Notes: a model not told the origin generated them from the letters alone. DNA of 64,000 nucleotides from Rhodopirellula sp. SM50 (GCF_002289565.1 NZ_NTFY01000066.1:59187-123186); one strand, 5' to 3'; positions 26,736 through 41,700 are shown, counted from the stretch's first letter. Program-made: numbers and translations.

Positions 26736-29700
26736 CTAAACCTCGTCCAACCATTCCCCAAGCGCCGCGTCAAACGCTTCCGGCTCGGCGGCTTGCTGGC
26801 GGGCGACCTCGTTGATCACGCGGAGCGCGTCCCTGGGCGTGATGAACCCGTCGCCGTTGACGTCGTAGAACGGCGGCGGCCCGACGGTGTCGGTGATTTC
26901 AAACAGCTTATACGTCGAACGGTGATACACCGAGGCCCGTGCCAGTTCATTCAGCACGATCAGCGCGTCGAGCGCCGAGACGGAGCCTTTGTCATCGACG
27001 TCAAACTTGTCAATCGGATTCTGCCAACCGTTGCTGGCTTCCAACAGGATGTTGCCGACCTGGACCTGGCTGTTGTCCTCGCCGAACCCGACCAGATCGA
27101 ACATCAGCGTGGCGACTTCGCCGCTCGCTTCGGGCGGCAGACTAATCACGACATCGATCGGCTGGGTCAAATCGCCGATCCGACCGCTGCGATAAACCCC
27201 CTCCACAGTCACGCCGTCGGCAAAATACACCGTCCCATCGGCCTGGATGGAAAGCAGCGCATCGCCTCCGGGCAACTTCGGCATCGCCCCCATCCAACTC
27301 GTCGCACCCAACGAATCCAACAGCGCCACCTCAAACACCTCCGGCGGATGCACGGCATTGCCATCGGCCACACCCCCGACATCCATCGAGATCCCGGTCA
27401 ACGTAAACGATATCGTGTTGACCCCATTGGGAACCACAAACGTCTGCGACAGATCCGTGATCATCCCCACGTCTTCGCTGAGGGTCGCGGCGTTTTCCGC
27501 GACAGCAATGTCGCCGATCGGTTGCCAACGATAATCTGGCGCTGCGGAGTCAGTTTGTGAGAAGCGGTTGTTGCGAAGCCCCACGGCGACGCCCGCATCG
27601 ACGGTTTCTGTGACCGAATCGGCCATCAGCACAAATCCCAGGTTGGCTTGCAGATGCCCCTCCTGGTGGAGGTGATGGGGAATTTGCGTGAACGCAAACA
27701 CGTCCGATGCGATGTCTCCCTGCGCATAGGCGGACTCCAGGATCGAGATTTCTTCCGAAGGCAGTTTACGGTCACCGATGGCCAGCGTTGCAGACATCAA
27801 CATGTCGCGATGTAGATTGCGATCCAATTCGTTACCATCACGTTGCAGAACATAGCGTCGTCCGTCTGCGAGGAGGATCGGCCTATCGCTGTCCGGGTTC
27901 TGCGTGATGGAAGCGAATCCGGGGTGCCATTGCCCAAAGCCGAGCAAATGACCGAGTTCGTGGGACACGACCGAAAGCAAATCGTATCCGGCAACCGCCG
28001 TCGTCGAGACAAACTCGTCATTGTCCAGTGGCGTGTTGTCGATGAACCAACTCCGTCCGGCAGCATCATCATCAATTAAGATGGACGCGGTGACCGTACG
28101 ATCGTCGATCGATTCCGGGCGAGCCAGTGCAAGTTGGCTACCTGGCAGGTCTTGCAACTGCACCTTAACGGACAAATCGAAGGGGAGATTCAGGCTGGCC
28201 TTCCAATAGAACGCGGCGGCTTCCAAGATAGCGATCAGTTCATCGGGTGTGCCGATGGATTGAGTGGTCTGGTCCAGATGGAAAGTGATCTCACCGTTAT
28301 CAGTTAACCGAGGCGGCAGGACCGGGCCATAGAACGCGTGCGGGGCATCCACCAGAATCGATTCGTCCTCAGACGCGGAACCTGTTGGCGGCTTCGCCGC
28401 ATGCAGGCTGAGCGAACTGGACGCGGACGTACCGATTTCGTTGATGACAGGCAGAAACGCAGTCTTGTAAATGTTGATCCGGCGGGCATTGGTGAACTGA
28501 TGCCCTGACTCATTGGTGAAACCGGTCTTCCCCGTACCGGCATCATACCGGACTCCGGTCGCTCCCATCCGGATGTGGAATTCGGGATCTGTGTGCAGCC
28601 CCTTGGCACTGGTTTGGGTCATTCCGTTGCGTCCGGCCCAGGCGACAAAGTCGAGTTCGATCCCGGCCGCCTGTGACACCAACGCGATTTGATCTCCGAT
28701 GCTGACAAATTCCGCCAAGTTCTTCGCAAACGTTTGAAATTCGGCCGTCTGGTGAAAGGCCGCTTTCTTGTGATCGGGCACGTTGAAGTATTGCAACTGC
28801 AGTCCGCCCTTCGCATCAAGCCCGAGCCGAACACGCGGTGCGGGATTGTTGAGTTCGCTCGGATGCACGGCCAGATTCCCACTGACCGGGTCGATGACAT
28901 CGTGCGCGAACAATTGGTTGCGGCCGCCGATACTGGTGACAAACTCCTCCAGCTTGCGGTGTCGAATGTCCAAGTCGGCGCTGTTCGGATTGCCCGATGC
29001 TTTGAAGGCAGCCTTCTTGGTCTTGACCGCGACACCGGGATTGATCTTATTGTCGATGATGCCAATGATTTGATTGGACGCTCGATCGGCTGCTTGAATT
29101 GCCGCTTCCGATCCATGTCGCAGTGCGGCTTCCGCGTGAGCTACCCCTCGTGCAATATTCAATGAATCACCGAGCGCGTTCAGTTTTGCGACATCCGCGA
29201 AACTGCCCTTCGCACCAAGCACAAAGAAGTCGCTATCGAGAAGCCTGCCTGCTGTTCCCAACGCTTTAGCGACTTCTGGACGACCTGCAAATGCACCGGG
29301 GCCAGAAAGGGTGTTGACGAACTCCATGGCAGAGCGGCTGTTTGCCATCAGATATCGCAATTCCGTGGCTTGGAAAAAATCGTTGCCGACATCGTCAAAA
29401 TCGATCGCGTTCTTCGACCCGGGACGCTGTTTGACGATCGTGCCCCTTGTATCACCGTCTCGAATGATTCGCAGGACTCCGGCTGCAATATCTCCGGCTG
29501 GCTTGCCGGTTTGCCGAATCGATGCTTCTTCCAGCACGCGAACAATGTGGTGATACTTTGCCGTTCCCGTAAAGTTGTTTGCGATTTCGTGACGATCCAT
29601 GAACGCCTTGGCGCCCCCGCCGAGCGTCTCTTGCATATCCCCGATCAGCGCCAACACCGTGTCGGGGGAATGGCCCTTGTCCACTTGTTGTTGGACGAGA

Positions 29701-32700
29701 GCGTCAATGGCCGCTTTTTGGCTGGCGGGGGTGAAGTCGGGAACGCCGGACAACTCGACAACCCGATTGGCCAGGCGCAGGGCGTCGTCACCGGTGTGCT
29801 TCATGTCGTCCGGTTTCGCCTTTTCCATCAAATCGATGGGATGGGTTTCACCGGGTTTGGTCTTGGTGCGATCGATCTTCTCCGCCGCCGCCAATAATTC
29901 CGTCGCGATCGAAGCGTCTCCGACGCGGTCCCGAGACGCCGCTTTGGGCCGTGAATCAAACCACTTGCGGAGGTTTTGCACCCGTCCTTTGACGTTGTTG
30001 TAGAACTTCTCCGCCGTTTCCAGCTTTTCGTAGTAGTCACGTTGAACGCTCGGATCATTTAGATGCGTCCGCAGGTCGTTGTACTTTCGTTTTGCCTTGT
30101 TGTAATACGCGCGCATCGAGACGTAGGAACTATGGATTTGCTTGATGCCGCTGGCCAAGGTATCCAGTGCCGATGCGTTGCGTGGCGCCGTCGGTGCGGT
30201 GTTTGTCGGTTCTGCATTGATTGCGTCGTGTTTGTGCCGAATCCGTTGCGAGACGTCGGTCGTTTGGCCCTGCGCGGCACGCTGTTGCGATTTCACCATC
30301 GCCCGAGTTTCGCCGGCGTCCGCTTTCGCACCATGACGAATCGTGTTGCCCCCTAACGCGTTGTAGCCGACCGTCTTGACCGACGTATACGCCGTACCGA
30401 TGCCGCCCAAGTCTTTGCCGCTGCTGTACACCTCGGTCATCGCCGCACCAAAACCCTGGCCGTCGCCGGCGTACCAAGCCTTGGTCGCCTTGAGGAAATT
30501 CTCTTGAAAATCATTCGCGTTGAGTGCCGCACCGGCGACCGCGGACAGCGCGGGACCGATACCGGGGACCAAGCCCAGCAACATTGGGCCGACCAGTTTG
30601 GCCGCTTCGGTGTAGTTGCCATGGACGATCGTTTGTGTCCAAAGTTGTCCCTCGGGCGCCTGTCCTGACGCGACTCGCAGCGGATCAAAGACAAACGTGT
30701 TGGCGAGTTCAATCCCGCTCTGGATCGATGCGTCGATTGCTCCGTTGACTGCACCGAGTACAAATTTCGCGGTGTCCAGTGAATCGACCGGCCCGATCGG
30801 CCGTTGAGCCGCCCGAACGCCATTTTGAAACGGATTGGTAAACAGACTCAATCCGCTCGGGTCACGGAGATTGACCGGGTTGTTCTCCACGTACCGATAC
30901 AGATTGCTGTCCCCCGATGCGAACCCGATAGGATCGACGCTGATGAATCGACCGACTTGAGGATCAAAATAGCGCGCCCGCATGTAATACAATCCCGTCG
31001 CCGAATCGTATTGGCGGCCGGAGAACAGGAATTCGCTTGACCACCCCTGGACCGTTTGTCCGAGCACCCGACCATAGGAATCGATCCAGAAGTGCGTCAG
31101 TGATTCGCCGTCCGCGTCCGCCAAATCGCGAACGGTATTCTGGTGGTCCCCGAGGATCCACTGATACCCGTCGGCGCCAAAATCCTGCGCCAAGACCAGA
31201 TCGATTTCAGGCCCACGCAGATAGACCGCGTCCACTCCGGGAAGGGTTGCCCCGCCACCGTCGACATCGACCCACCTGACCGCAACGGAACCATCGATGT
31301 ACGTGAACGATTCGACCGCGGGTTCCACGCCATCGGACGGATCCTCATCAACACTGCGGGAAACTCTGCGATCCAATGAGTCGTATCCATAGCGGACGAC
31401 ACGGATCAACGTCTCATTTTCGTCGTACGTTTCAACCTGGACGAGTCGATTGCGGTGGTCCCACGCATAGCGATCGGCGGTGCCGTCATCGAGATTCGTT
31501 GACAACAGCAAGTTGCCTTCGGCATCGTACTCATATCGCAGATCGCCAGCTTCTGCCAATTCATTCTGATCGTCCGTTTGATAGGCCGTTCCATGATGTG
31601 CAGATGCCACACGTTGACCGTTGCCCCCGTAGCCGTAGACTTCATCGGTCAATTCAGACGCCGTGTGCGTCACACCGATCAGCTGGTATTGATCGTCGTA
31701 GGAATAGACGGTGTTATCAAACGGAGATTCAATCGATGTGATCTGACCGGCGATGTCATAAGTCAAATCATACTGGTTGACGGGAGCCGTCGTCTCACCG
31801 TGCGTGAGCAGGTCCAGGAACCCGCGACTGTCGTATTGGAGTGTCGTCGTGAGTTGGCTCTCGTCAGACTGATCATCGAAGCGATCAATTTTTGAGATCG
31901 AATACAACCCCGTCGCGTATTCAAAAGTGACCTCTTTATTGGTCACAGCCGTTCCCGTCTGTCGGATCGACTGCAACCGATCCGTGTCCGACTCATAGCT
32001 GTATTGCTCGCGAACGATCGGTGAGTCCGTCCCGGATTGCACGCTGTGCTCGATCAACTGGCCGATTTCATTGCGTCTGAACTCGACTCGCACCGGATCC
32101 ATCGAACCGGCATAGGTCGACGTCTCCGTTTTGGTGCGCCCCAGCACATCGCCGGTGTGCTCGAAGGTGACCGTACCGTTGGAATCGGTCGTCGACACCA
32201 ATCGGCCCCCGACATCATATTGATTATTGACTTCAAAGATGATGTCGTCGTCCGAGTCCAACCACCGTTCGCGCACGACCTGGTTGCGACCGTTGTAGCC
32301 GTACAGTGTCCGACGCCCGTTGCGATCGATCGTTTCGACGATGTTGCCCACTTGATCCAACGTGTATTGGCGAATGCCTTGACTGGTCGTCTCGCTACGC
32401 AAACGATTCGTCGCGTCGCGAACCATGCTGGTCACATTGTCGGCTGAATCACGAACGGAAACCAAGTTATCGGCGCCGTCGTAGCCGTAGTGGGTCGTTT
32501 GACCAAGAGCATTGGCCGAGGAAATACGACGGTCATGCAGGTCATAGTCCGAATCATCAATCAAGACTCCGAACGCATCAAAGACCCGTTTCAGGTTTCC
32601 ATTGGCATCATATTCAAAGCGCGAGAAGTTGCCGTCGGTATCCGTCGCCACAACCCGTCGATCCAAGGCATCGTACTGATAGGTGAACGACACGCGGCCG

Positions 32701-35700
32701 CTCGTTTCGGCGATCAAGTTTCCGTTTTCGTCATAGTCTAAGGTGACGGGTTCTTCCGAGCGACTGTTGATTCCCGTCGCGCGTCCGAGCGCATCATAGA
32801 TGGTCTCGGTATCGAGCGTTCCCGTGGCGTCGTAGTAACGGACCGAGTACCCGTCGGCCCGGTCAATGTACTCCCAGCGGTTGACAAATACCCCGTCGGT
32901 TCCGGCAGCTTCGTCGTCGGAGAGAATCTCTTGTTGCGTCCGGCGTCCCTTCAGGTCGTATTGGCTGGTGGTGACGAAACCGTTGGCGTCGGTCATGGAA
33001 ATCAAGTTACCGGCATCGTTGTACTCCTGCAAAACGGTTGCCGTCTGAGATGCCCCCGGCGTGCCTACCTCTCGATCGATCTGCACCAATCGATTTTGTC
33101 GATCGTAGCTGTAAAAGGATTGGTAAAACTCACCGCGTGTCGATGTTTCACTGGCAACGCTTCCCAACGGCGTATACGTCATCTTGCGAACAAGTTTGTC
33201 CTGATAACCGGGTGTCCCGATCCCGGGACTGCCCGGAAGCCCGGCAGGCATCTGGATTTCCACCACGCGGTTCAGATTGTCATAGACGTAGTTCGTCGTG
33301 AAATAACCGCCCCGCGGATCAGTTTCTGCAATCAGATTTCCCAGTACGTCGTACTTCATGGTTCGGGTCAGCGCCTCATCGGTCCCCGCGGCCGAGGTCG
33401 ACGCGACCAACAGATTCCGCGCGTCGTACTCCAGCACCGTTTCGATGCCACGCGGGTCAATCATTGACACAACGTTTCCGACACCGTCGTACGTCGTCTC
33501 GGTGATCCCACCGAGTTCGTCTTCGTGGACAGTGATTCGATTCAGTCCATCAACGACCGTTGTCGATTCGAACCCGCGTGGGTTGGTATCAATCCGGCGG
33601 CTGCCATTGGCCTCGTACCGACTGGAGGATTCGTGACCGAGCGCATCGATCGTCAAAATGTTGCGATCTAAGGCGTCATAGCGAAATTGTGTCGTGCCCA
33701 ATGTGTTGATCAGTGTGACAACGTTGCCGAACGCGTCGTAGAGGGATGCTTCCGATTCATTGACCGGATCGGTCATCAAAACCTTTCTGCCGAGCAGGTC
33801 ATACTGAAACGTCGTGACGTAGTCTTCGCCACCGATATCCACGTGCCGAATCAGATTGCCCATGCCGTCGTAGAACTTTTGATCGCTGACGGTATCTTGT
33901 GTCCCCAGGTCGCCGCTGGGGTATTGCGAAGTCAATGTTCGGCCGGCGAAATCCACCGTGTAATGGCTGGTGTATTCCTCGCCCCGCGGGTCGATGTAGG
34001 CGATACGATTGCCGGCCACGTCATATTCGAATTCGTCCACGTGTTCGGTCGGATTGTCGGCGTTGCCACCCGCACGGATGGTCTTGACCGGGTGGTTCAT
34101 CGTGTCGTATTCGGCAGTCGTCGCGAACGCGGGGCCGCGCGGATCGACGTGCCGAATCTGGTTGTTGGCGCCGTCATAAAAGAACTGGTCCACCAGATAC
34201 TGCCCGGAATCGGCGGCCGCCCCCGCGGGCCGGCGCGTTTCCAACGGCAGATTCCGCGCGTCGTACTCGACGTAGGTCGTAAAAAACGGACCGCGTGGAT
34301 CGGTGGTTTCGATCGGGTTGCCCACCAGGTCAAACCGAGTGATCGTGGTATACCCTTCGGCGTCGGTGTGGGTGATCGGGAAGTTCTGTGCGTCGTAGGT
34401 CCATGTTTGTTCGTACGGCGTGCCTTCAGGGCTGAGCATCGGACCGACGACACGCGTCAGGTTGTTGTTCTCGTCATAGGCCATTCTTGTTTCGCGACCG
34501 TCGGCGTCGACGATGACCTCGGTGCGTCCCAACGCATCAACGACAAACGTCTCTTCGCGGGATGCGGTGAATTCGTCTCCAAATCGTTTGATGTGCACCA
34601 CATTCCCGGCTGCATCACGCGAGTATTCGACGCGATTCTGTTCCGGATCGATTTCCGCGGTCATCAGCCCCCGCGCGTCATACTCATACGTCATCAGCCC
34701 ACGATTGGTCGGAGTATTGACCCAAGGTAACTCAATCGTCTTGGTGCGTCCCGCCGCATCGTACGTGTAGGAGGTGATCGCTGGTGCGCCGGGTGCGACA
34801 TCGTTCCCTGTGGGCTGTGAGATCTCCGACAACATGCCACGGGCATCGTACGTCATGGTGGTCGTGTAGTAGGCCCCACGTGGGTCGACGACGCTTGTCT
34901 GGTTCCCCGCCGCGTCAAAGCCGTACCGACGAATGGAACGTGGGCCGGGGGCACTTTCTGACCCCGTGTTCATCTCCTGTTTGACGACTTGATTCTTCGC
35001 ATTGTGTTCGTACTCGACCGTAAAAAAATCACCGCGTGGATCCGTGATCGTGGCCACGTTGCCCGCTTTATCGTGCGTGAATTGAGTTCGCAGCACTTCT
35101 TCATTTAGATTGGCGTCAAAGGTATTGACGCGAGTTTCAATCAATCGATGCAATGCGTCATACTCAAATTCAGTCCAATACTGGTCGCCACGCGGGTCAA
35201 CCTGTCGCGTCAGTTGGCCGATCGCATCGTAGACGTAGTGAGTGATTGCCTGGTCCGCACCCTTGGGGCCCGCTTGCTTCGATTCTTTTGTCAAATGCCC
35301 CAGTTTGTCGTACTCATAGGTCGTCACGAAACCTCGCTGATCGATCCGTTCGATCAGATTGCCGACCGGATCATAATCCCGTTGTTCGGTGTACCCGGCG
35401 GCGTTGACACGTTTCTTCAGACGACTCAGTGAGTCATATTCGCGGACGGTGAGCAGCGGACCGTCCGGAATGCCGCCGTCACAGCTGACCGCCCCGTTTC
35501 GAGGGTCACCCGTCGCGATCAGATTCCCCAAGACATCGTATGCAAAGCACGTCGTCGGACCGGTGGTCGAACCCGAATTCGGATCCGCCGGCTCGGTCAC
35601 ACCGATCAATTGATTCAAGCCGTCAAAATACTGGGTCACCACGTACCGACTGTCGGTCCCGGAATCGCTTCGTGGGCCCCTCAGTTCAATCTGGTTCCCG

Positions 35701-38700
35701 GCTGCGTCGTATTCGAAGTGGGCGCTGAAACCCAGCGCGTCGGTTTCGCGGACCATTCGACCGGCCGCATCGTACTCGTAGGTGGTTTTCCAACTGGAGT
35801 TCCGCGGATCCGACTGCGATATCAAGTTCCCCGCGTCGTCATACTCGTTGATGATCTCATAGGGGACGGGGTCTCCGGGCGTTCCGGTGGGTCCGTATTC
35901 TCGTACCAGTCGGCCGACTTTGTCGTAGTCGTAATTGACCGTGTAAAATTGGCCACGAGGATCGGTTTGGGCAACCAAATTGCCGCCCGCGTCGTAGACG
36001 AATCGATCGACTAAATCAAGACGCGTACGCGTGGAAAGGTTTTTCAAAGAGTCATATTCCAAGTCGATCACCAAGCCCGTCGGATCGGTGGTCTGATCGA
36101 TCAATCCGATCGGGTTGTAGGCCGTTTGCCAAATCGCTTCGACCGAACTATTCGGGGCAATGGTCCGCTGCGTCTCCCGATTCAACAGATCGTATTCGTA
36201 CTCGGTGCGATAAGCGGCTCCGCGAGCGTCGGTCAATCGAATTAGATTTCCGATCTGGTCGTAGTCGTATTGCGTGACATAGCCCTCGCCATCGATCATT
36301 TTCCGCAGCCGACCGGATTGATCATAGATGTAGCGTGTCTCATTCGAATTGACGGCCACCTCCCCAATCCCGAACGTCCTTTCGACCGACGTGTATCCCA
36401 CCGGATCGAATTCAAATTCGGACACGACCCCGGTCGGGTACTCCGCTCGTTCGAGCCGGTTGAGGGCATCATAAATGTAGGTCGACGTGTAGTCGCCAGT
36501 TCCGTCGGCGCCGCGCGGATCGGTCTCGGTCAACAGATTTCCGACCGCGTCATAGGTATAGGTCGTGGTGTTTCCGAGCGGATCGATCGCTTCGACCTTT
36601 CGGTTCAGCGCGTCGAAGACGATCGTCGATCGGTAGGCCTCATTCTCGCGATCTCCTCCGCCTCGGCCATCGACGGTAGCGATCAGATTTCCGTTGCCGT
36701 CGTAAAAGAAGTTCGTGACTTCGTTTTCGGCGTTGGTGATGGTGATTTGCCGATCCATCGCATCGTAGGCGAACGTGCTGGTAAAACCGCGCGTGTCCGT
36801 CCGAGTTTCGAGGTTGCCGTCGGGAAAGTAGGTCAAGACTTCATTGGCCGCGCCGTTGTAATTGATGGCTTCGACACGATTTCGGCTGTCGTACTGATAC
36901 TCGGTGAAATAGGGCTCACTCGATTCAGCGGCCTCGATGACACGCGTCGGGTTGCCGGCCCGATCGTGATACGTGCGTCTGAAATGCCCTTCGGGATCAA
37001 TTTCCAGTCCGACCAAGTCGAAGACGTTGTACTCGTAGCGGGTCACGTGGTCTGGCGTAACGTCGTTTTCGGAGGTCACCTGGGTTAAACGATTCAGATT
37101 GTCATGGCTGAAATGACTGACTTCGACAGTCGGTCCGGCCTCTCGGATCACGCGACCGCGTCCGTCGAGTTCTCGATCAATCACGATTCCGCCGGGTAGA
37201 TAATCGTCTTCATGGCGGCGAGCGGCATCGTAGGTGAATGTCGTTTCACGCCCGAGTTCGTCATAGGAATGGATCAGCAAGTTGTGTTTGTCGTAGACTT
37301 CAGTAGTGAAAAAGCCTCTCGGATTGCGAACGACTCGATAGCTATACGATGGATCTTGTTGAACCGCGTATCCCGGATGGAGTCGCGCGAGGTCGTATCC
37401 GAATCGGGTCGTGTAGTGCAGTCCCCCGGCATCGTCGACACGTTCGATCGGCCGGTTGAGCACATCGTAGGCAAACGCCGTGACGGTCCCGATTCGATCC
37501 GACTGCTTGACCGGATTGCCCTCGGCGTCGTACTCGCTGGTACTAACGTAGGACACATCATCGAGAACATTTGTCGTCGTCAGGACCCGGTTCATCGGAT
37601 CGTAGGTCATGCGCACCTCGTCTCCGGCCGGATCGATCGTCGATGCAAGGTTGCCTTCGATTCCGTCGTAGGTGAAGACCATTTGACCATCTGAGAAAAC
37701 CGTCGAATCCATACGCTCGAAGGTGTCGTAGGTATACGTGACGACATTTCCTTCGCCGTCGGTAACCGAGGTCGGAAGCCCCGTGGTCGTGTAAGAGAAC
37801 AGCTTGGTCGTCGATTCCGGATTGCCTTCGGGCGCATTCGGCACACTCGTTGTGACAATGATCGCATCCCCGACCGCGTTCAATGTGTGAACGGTCTTGC
37901 GCCCGTATTGACCTTGCGAAATGCCCTCGGTGATGCTGACAAGTTGATTATTCTTTTCGAGATCAAATTCGTACTCGGTGGAGACGCCGATGGAGGAATC
38001 CGGACCTCCGGGAAAATCCGTTTGCTTGACCATGTTTCCGAAGACGTCATAGACGAAACACACCACATTCCCCAGACCATCGATCTCGGCGAGAATCTGG
38101 CCTCCGTCCTCGGATCGATCGAATCGTCGAACCACGCCGAGTTCATCTTCCACCTTGGATAGCTGGCCGAACCCCGTGACTTCGTATTCAATTTCGTTGC
38201 CACGAAAATCAATGTAGGTCGCTTGGGCCCGATACCCCAAGGTCGAGTCGTCATTGGTGTCTGGATCCACTCCACACTTTTCAGCTTCTGGGCGGTCCGG
38301 TTGACTTCGCTCGATCGGTTCGGCCAACAATTCCATTCTCGGTGCGGTCTCAAACGCGGACGCCTCGGGCACCTCAAGGACTGCAAAGGTCTGTGACGGA
38401 CGGAGCGTAAACTCGAGTTTGTCGATTCGAGCGCCTCCACTAACACGGCCCTGCCCGTCGTAAGAAACCGTTTCCCGGAACGGATCGTCCAACAGATCCC
38501 CTGCGTTGCCCCGCTTGAACACTTGAGACGTAATCAAGCCAGTCAAAGGCCTTGCTTGCGGATCGGGTTGGTACGGCATCGCATCGTACTGAAACGTTCG
38601 CGTCGTTTCGTCGGGATCGGTTATGCTGACGAGTTGATCTCCCGCGTAGCCGAACGTGGTCTCGCGGCCGGCCGGATCGGTGATTTTGGTCACCTGGTCT

Positions 38701-41700
38701 CCGGTGTAACTGAACGTGGTCACCAGTCCCACCGGATCGGTCACTGAAACTAAATGCTGGCCGCTATGTTCGAACACGGTCTCGTTACCGTGGCGATCGC
38801 GGACGATGGCAAGCCGGTTGTCTTCATCGAATTCATAGACCGTGCCGTCGAGCATTCTTCGCGTGAATCGGCCGTCAGCATCCTGGCGCAATTCGGAATA
38901 GTCCAGCGCAATCGGCGTGTAAGGTTGCCCCAACTCCTGAGGCGCAAGGAACATCTGTTCGGTGCCATTGCCGTCGACCAGCAACACGCCGCTGTCGCCC
39001 TCGAACAACTCCATGTAGCCTTCCAATCCCCAGCCGGCGCCAAAAATTCCCTTTCGACTATTGACGACCGCCAATGGTTCGGTCTGCGTCTGCACTCGCT
39101 CGGCAACCAATCGGCCACCTTGTTGACGAACGATCTGGTAATCCAACGACAGCGTGTACAGACCGCTGGCCGCTTCACTTAAGTCAAACGGAATTCCGAT
39201 CCCGTAGTGCGAATCTTTGTCAACGGACTTGGGCAGGCTGGTAAAAAACGTGTTCTCGGACAGTCCAGCGTCCCGCAACTGTTTCAGTAACGCATCGGAT
39301 GGCTTGGCATTGGCCTCGAATACCGCGTCCGCGTTTCTCGCCGACAGCGTGACCGCGAGCCGTGGGTCTCCGCTACGATCGATCGCGTCGGCATTGGCCA
39401 GCGCAAAGTAATGGATCAAACGAGTTTCGGCGCGGAGTGAATCGTAGTGCAGGTTCAGCCCGCGGTTTTGCCCCTGCGCCTGGTACGTCACCAATGAGTG
39501 GGTTTCGTGGAAGGCACCGGTTTGGATCTCGGCGGTGGATTGAATTCCGGTCTCCACGTCAGCAGCCTGATTGGGATAGCTTTGCAAGCTCGGCGACTGG
39601 TTGTAGGGAGTCGGTGCCAAACCGATCAGATTCCCATCCAGTTTGGGTTGGATACTGACTCCACGTGGCGCTCGGTCGGTACCCAGGGGCGCATAAAGGT
39701 TTGGTGGCCCGTTGCCGAAGGGGTCTTGCGGCGGCACTCCGTATCCGACCGTCGGACGCCCGCCCGACTGGCTGTCCGAGAAAAAGCGAAAATCGCCAGC
39801 GATCGCAACCTGTGGGGAAACGGCGTCGATCGGTACCGTTGATAGCGGGCCGCGTAGGATCGTCGACAGTTCTGCAATCGAGTTCTCCGGCGGCTCGCCA
39901 TTGAGATACTGTCCCCACGAGTCGAGCAGCCCGCGGTCAGAATACTCCTCGATCAGACGGATCGTGGCGGTAGCGTCGTAGCCGAACACGGAATCCCGCG
40001 CGGTAAAACTTGCCAACGCAATCCCCGTCGTCTGCGAAACGGCAACATTATCGGGGAACCCGGCTTCGATCGGGCGCGTGGCGGCAACGAGCCGAGGTTG
40101 ATTGACTAGGCTATCGAAGTCTCCGGTCGGTTTGCGAATGATCCCCACGTTACCGCCGGCGACGATGGATTCACTGATCGTCGAACGCGAAATTCGACGC
40201 CCATCGACCCACTGCTCGAAGAGCGGATTGTAGGCATCAAACACTCCGAGCGACGGATCGCTAATCGGGTCTCCCGGTCGAAACTTGTTGAACCCAGTGA
40301 TAAAGGCATACGACGGGTGGTCTTCCCCTAATGCGTCTTTGAACAGATTAGCCGGCACGAAGGCGACACTTTGGGCGTTGCGAACACCAAAGGCTTGCGT
40401 GCCGCGACCTTCCACCAACCGTGGAATTCGTCCAAAGGGGTTTAGGTCCACAAAATCGTAGTCAAAGACCTCAGCGCGTGCGCTACGGCGAAGGACACCA
40501 AAGCCTTCACTACTTGCCGAGCGGTCCACGATCAAGAAGACACCGACTTCGTCAGTTGCAGTGATGTCGTACGGGTTGGGACCGACTTCCGTCACGGCAT
40601 CCGGACGTTGCTTGTCAAAAATCAATCGTCCGTCGATCGGCGGCGCTTCACTCTGCTCGCCCGATCCGGCGACCAGTTTTCGGGTATTCGCATCGCGAAG
40701 CGGAGTCAAATCCACCCGCAGCACCTTTCCAGGTCGGTTGACCGGGGCGTTCTCGAAAATGGTTCCCGACGGCGCCGTTACCATCAAAGCACTGCCATCG
40801 GGTTCGACCGCAATCCCTCGCAACCCTCGCGGCACCTCCCGCGCCGGAAAATCAATGGCATCGACGACCATGTGAAACGTCGGCGAGTACGGGTTGATGT
40901 CGACGACGTAGACGTTGGGGTTGCGATAATCGCTGACGAACAGGTAGTGCCCTTGCGGATCGATCGCGGCGTCAAAGGGTTGAGCCCCCGGAGGCAAATC
41001 GATCGGTTGAACACCTTCCTTGTTGACGGCCTCATCAAGTCGCGGATCTTCTTCGGTCAACATATCCGCTTCCTGCAGCGCGACTGCATCGATGACCGCA
41101 ATTTCACCGCTGCGCTGCAAGGTGACGTAAACACGTGTCCCATCAGGCGAAACCACGCTGTGGCGTGGGGCGACGCCGCCGACATGTCCGTCATCACGCC
41201 CCACCCCCAGCGGAATCACAGCAACAGCCTTCGGAACCAATTTGTCGGCACCCTGGTATGGCTGCGTCGCGAACAGATCATAAACGGTGATGGTGTCTTC
41301 CCCACCGGACGGCACAAATGCGTATCGTCCTTGGGTCACCGGGCTCGCCGGGTTGCTGGTATAAATCTGACGCCCAAACTTCCCATCCAAGGGCGCATTG
41401 TTGGGACGCGAAACCGTGATGGTGCTCGCACCGACCAGTACGCCCTGTGGAATGGGCACGACCAAGTTCTGGTCGTCACCGGTCAACAGGGAGCCGTCGA
41501 CACGGTAGTCCAAGCCGCCGACCGGCAGCACCTTCCCATCCGTGTCAAACGTGTCACGCCCACCGATTTCGAAAGTGACGAACAGATCGGAAACCTTGGT
41601 CCCCAAGCTGCCCGCGTCCGCGTAGGGGCTCTCGAACACAAAGTTCTGGCCCTTGAGAATCAAACGGGGTGCTTCATTGGCCGAACTGATCAGAATTTCA

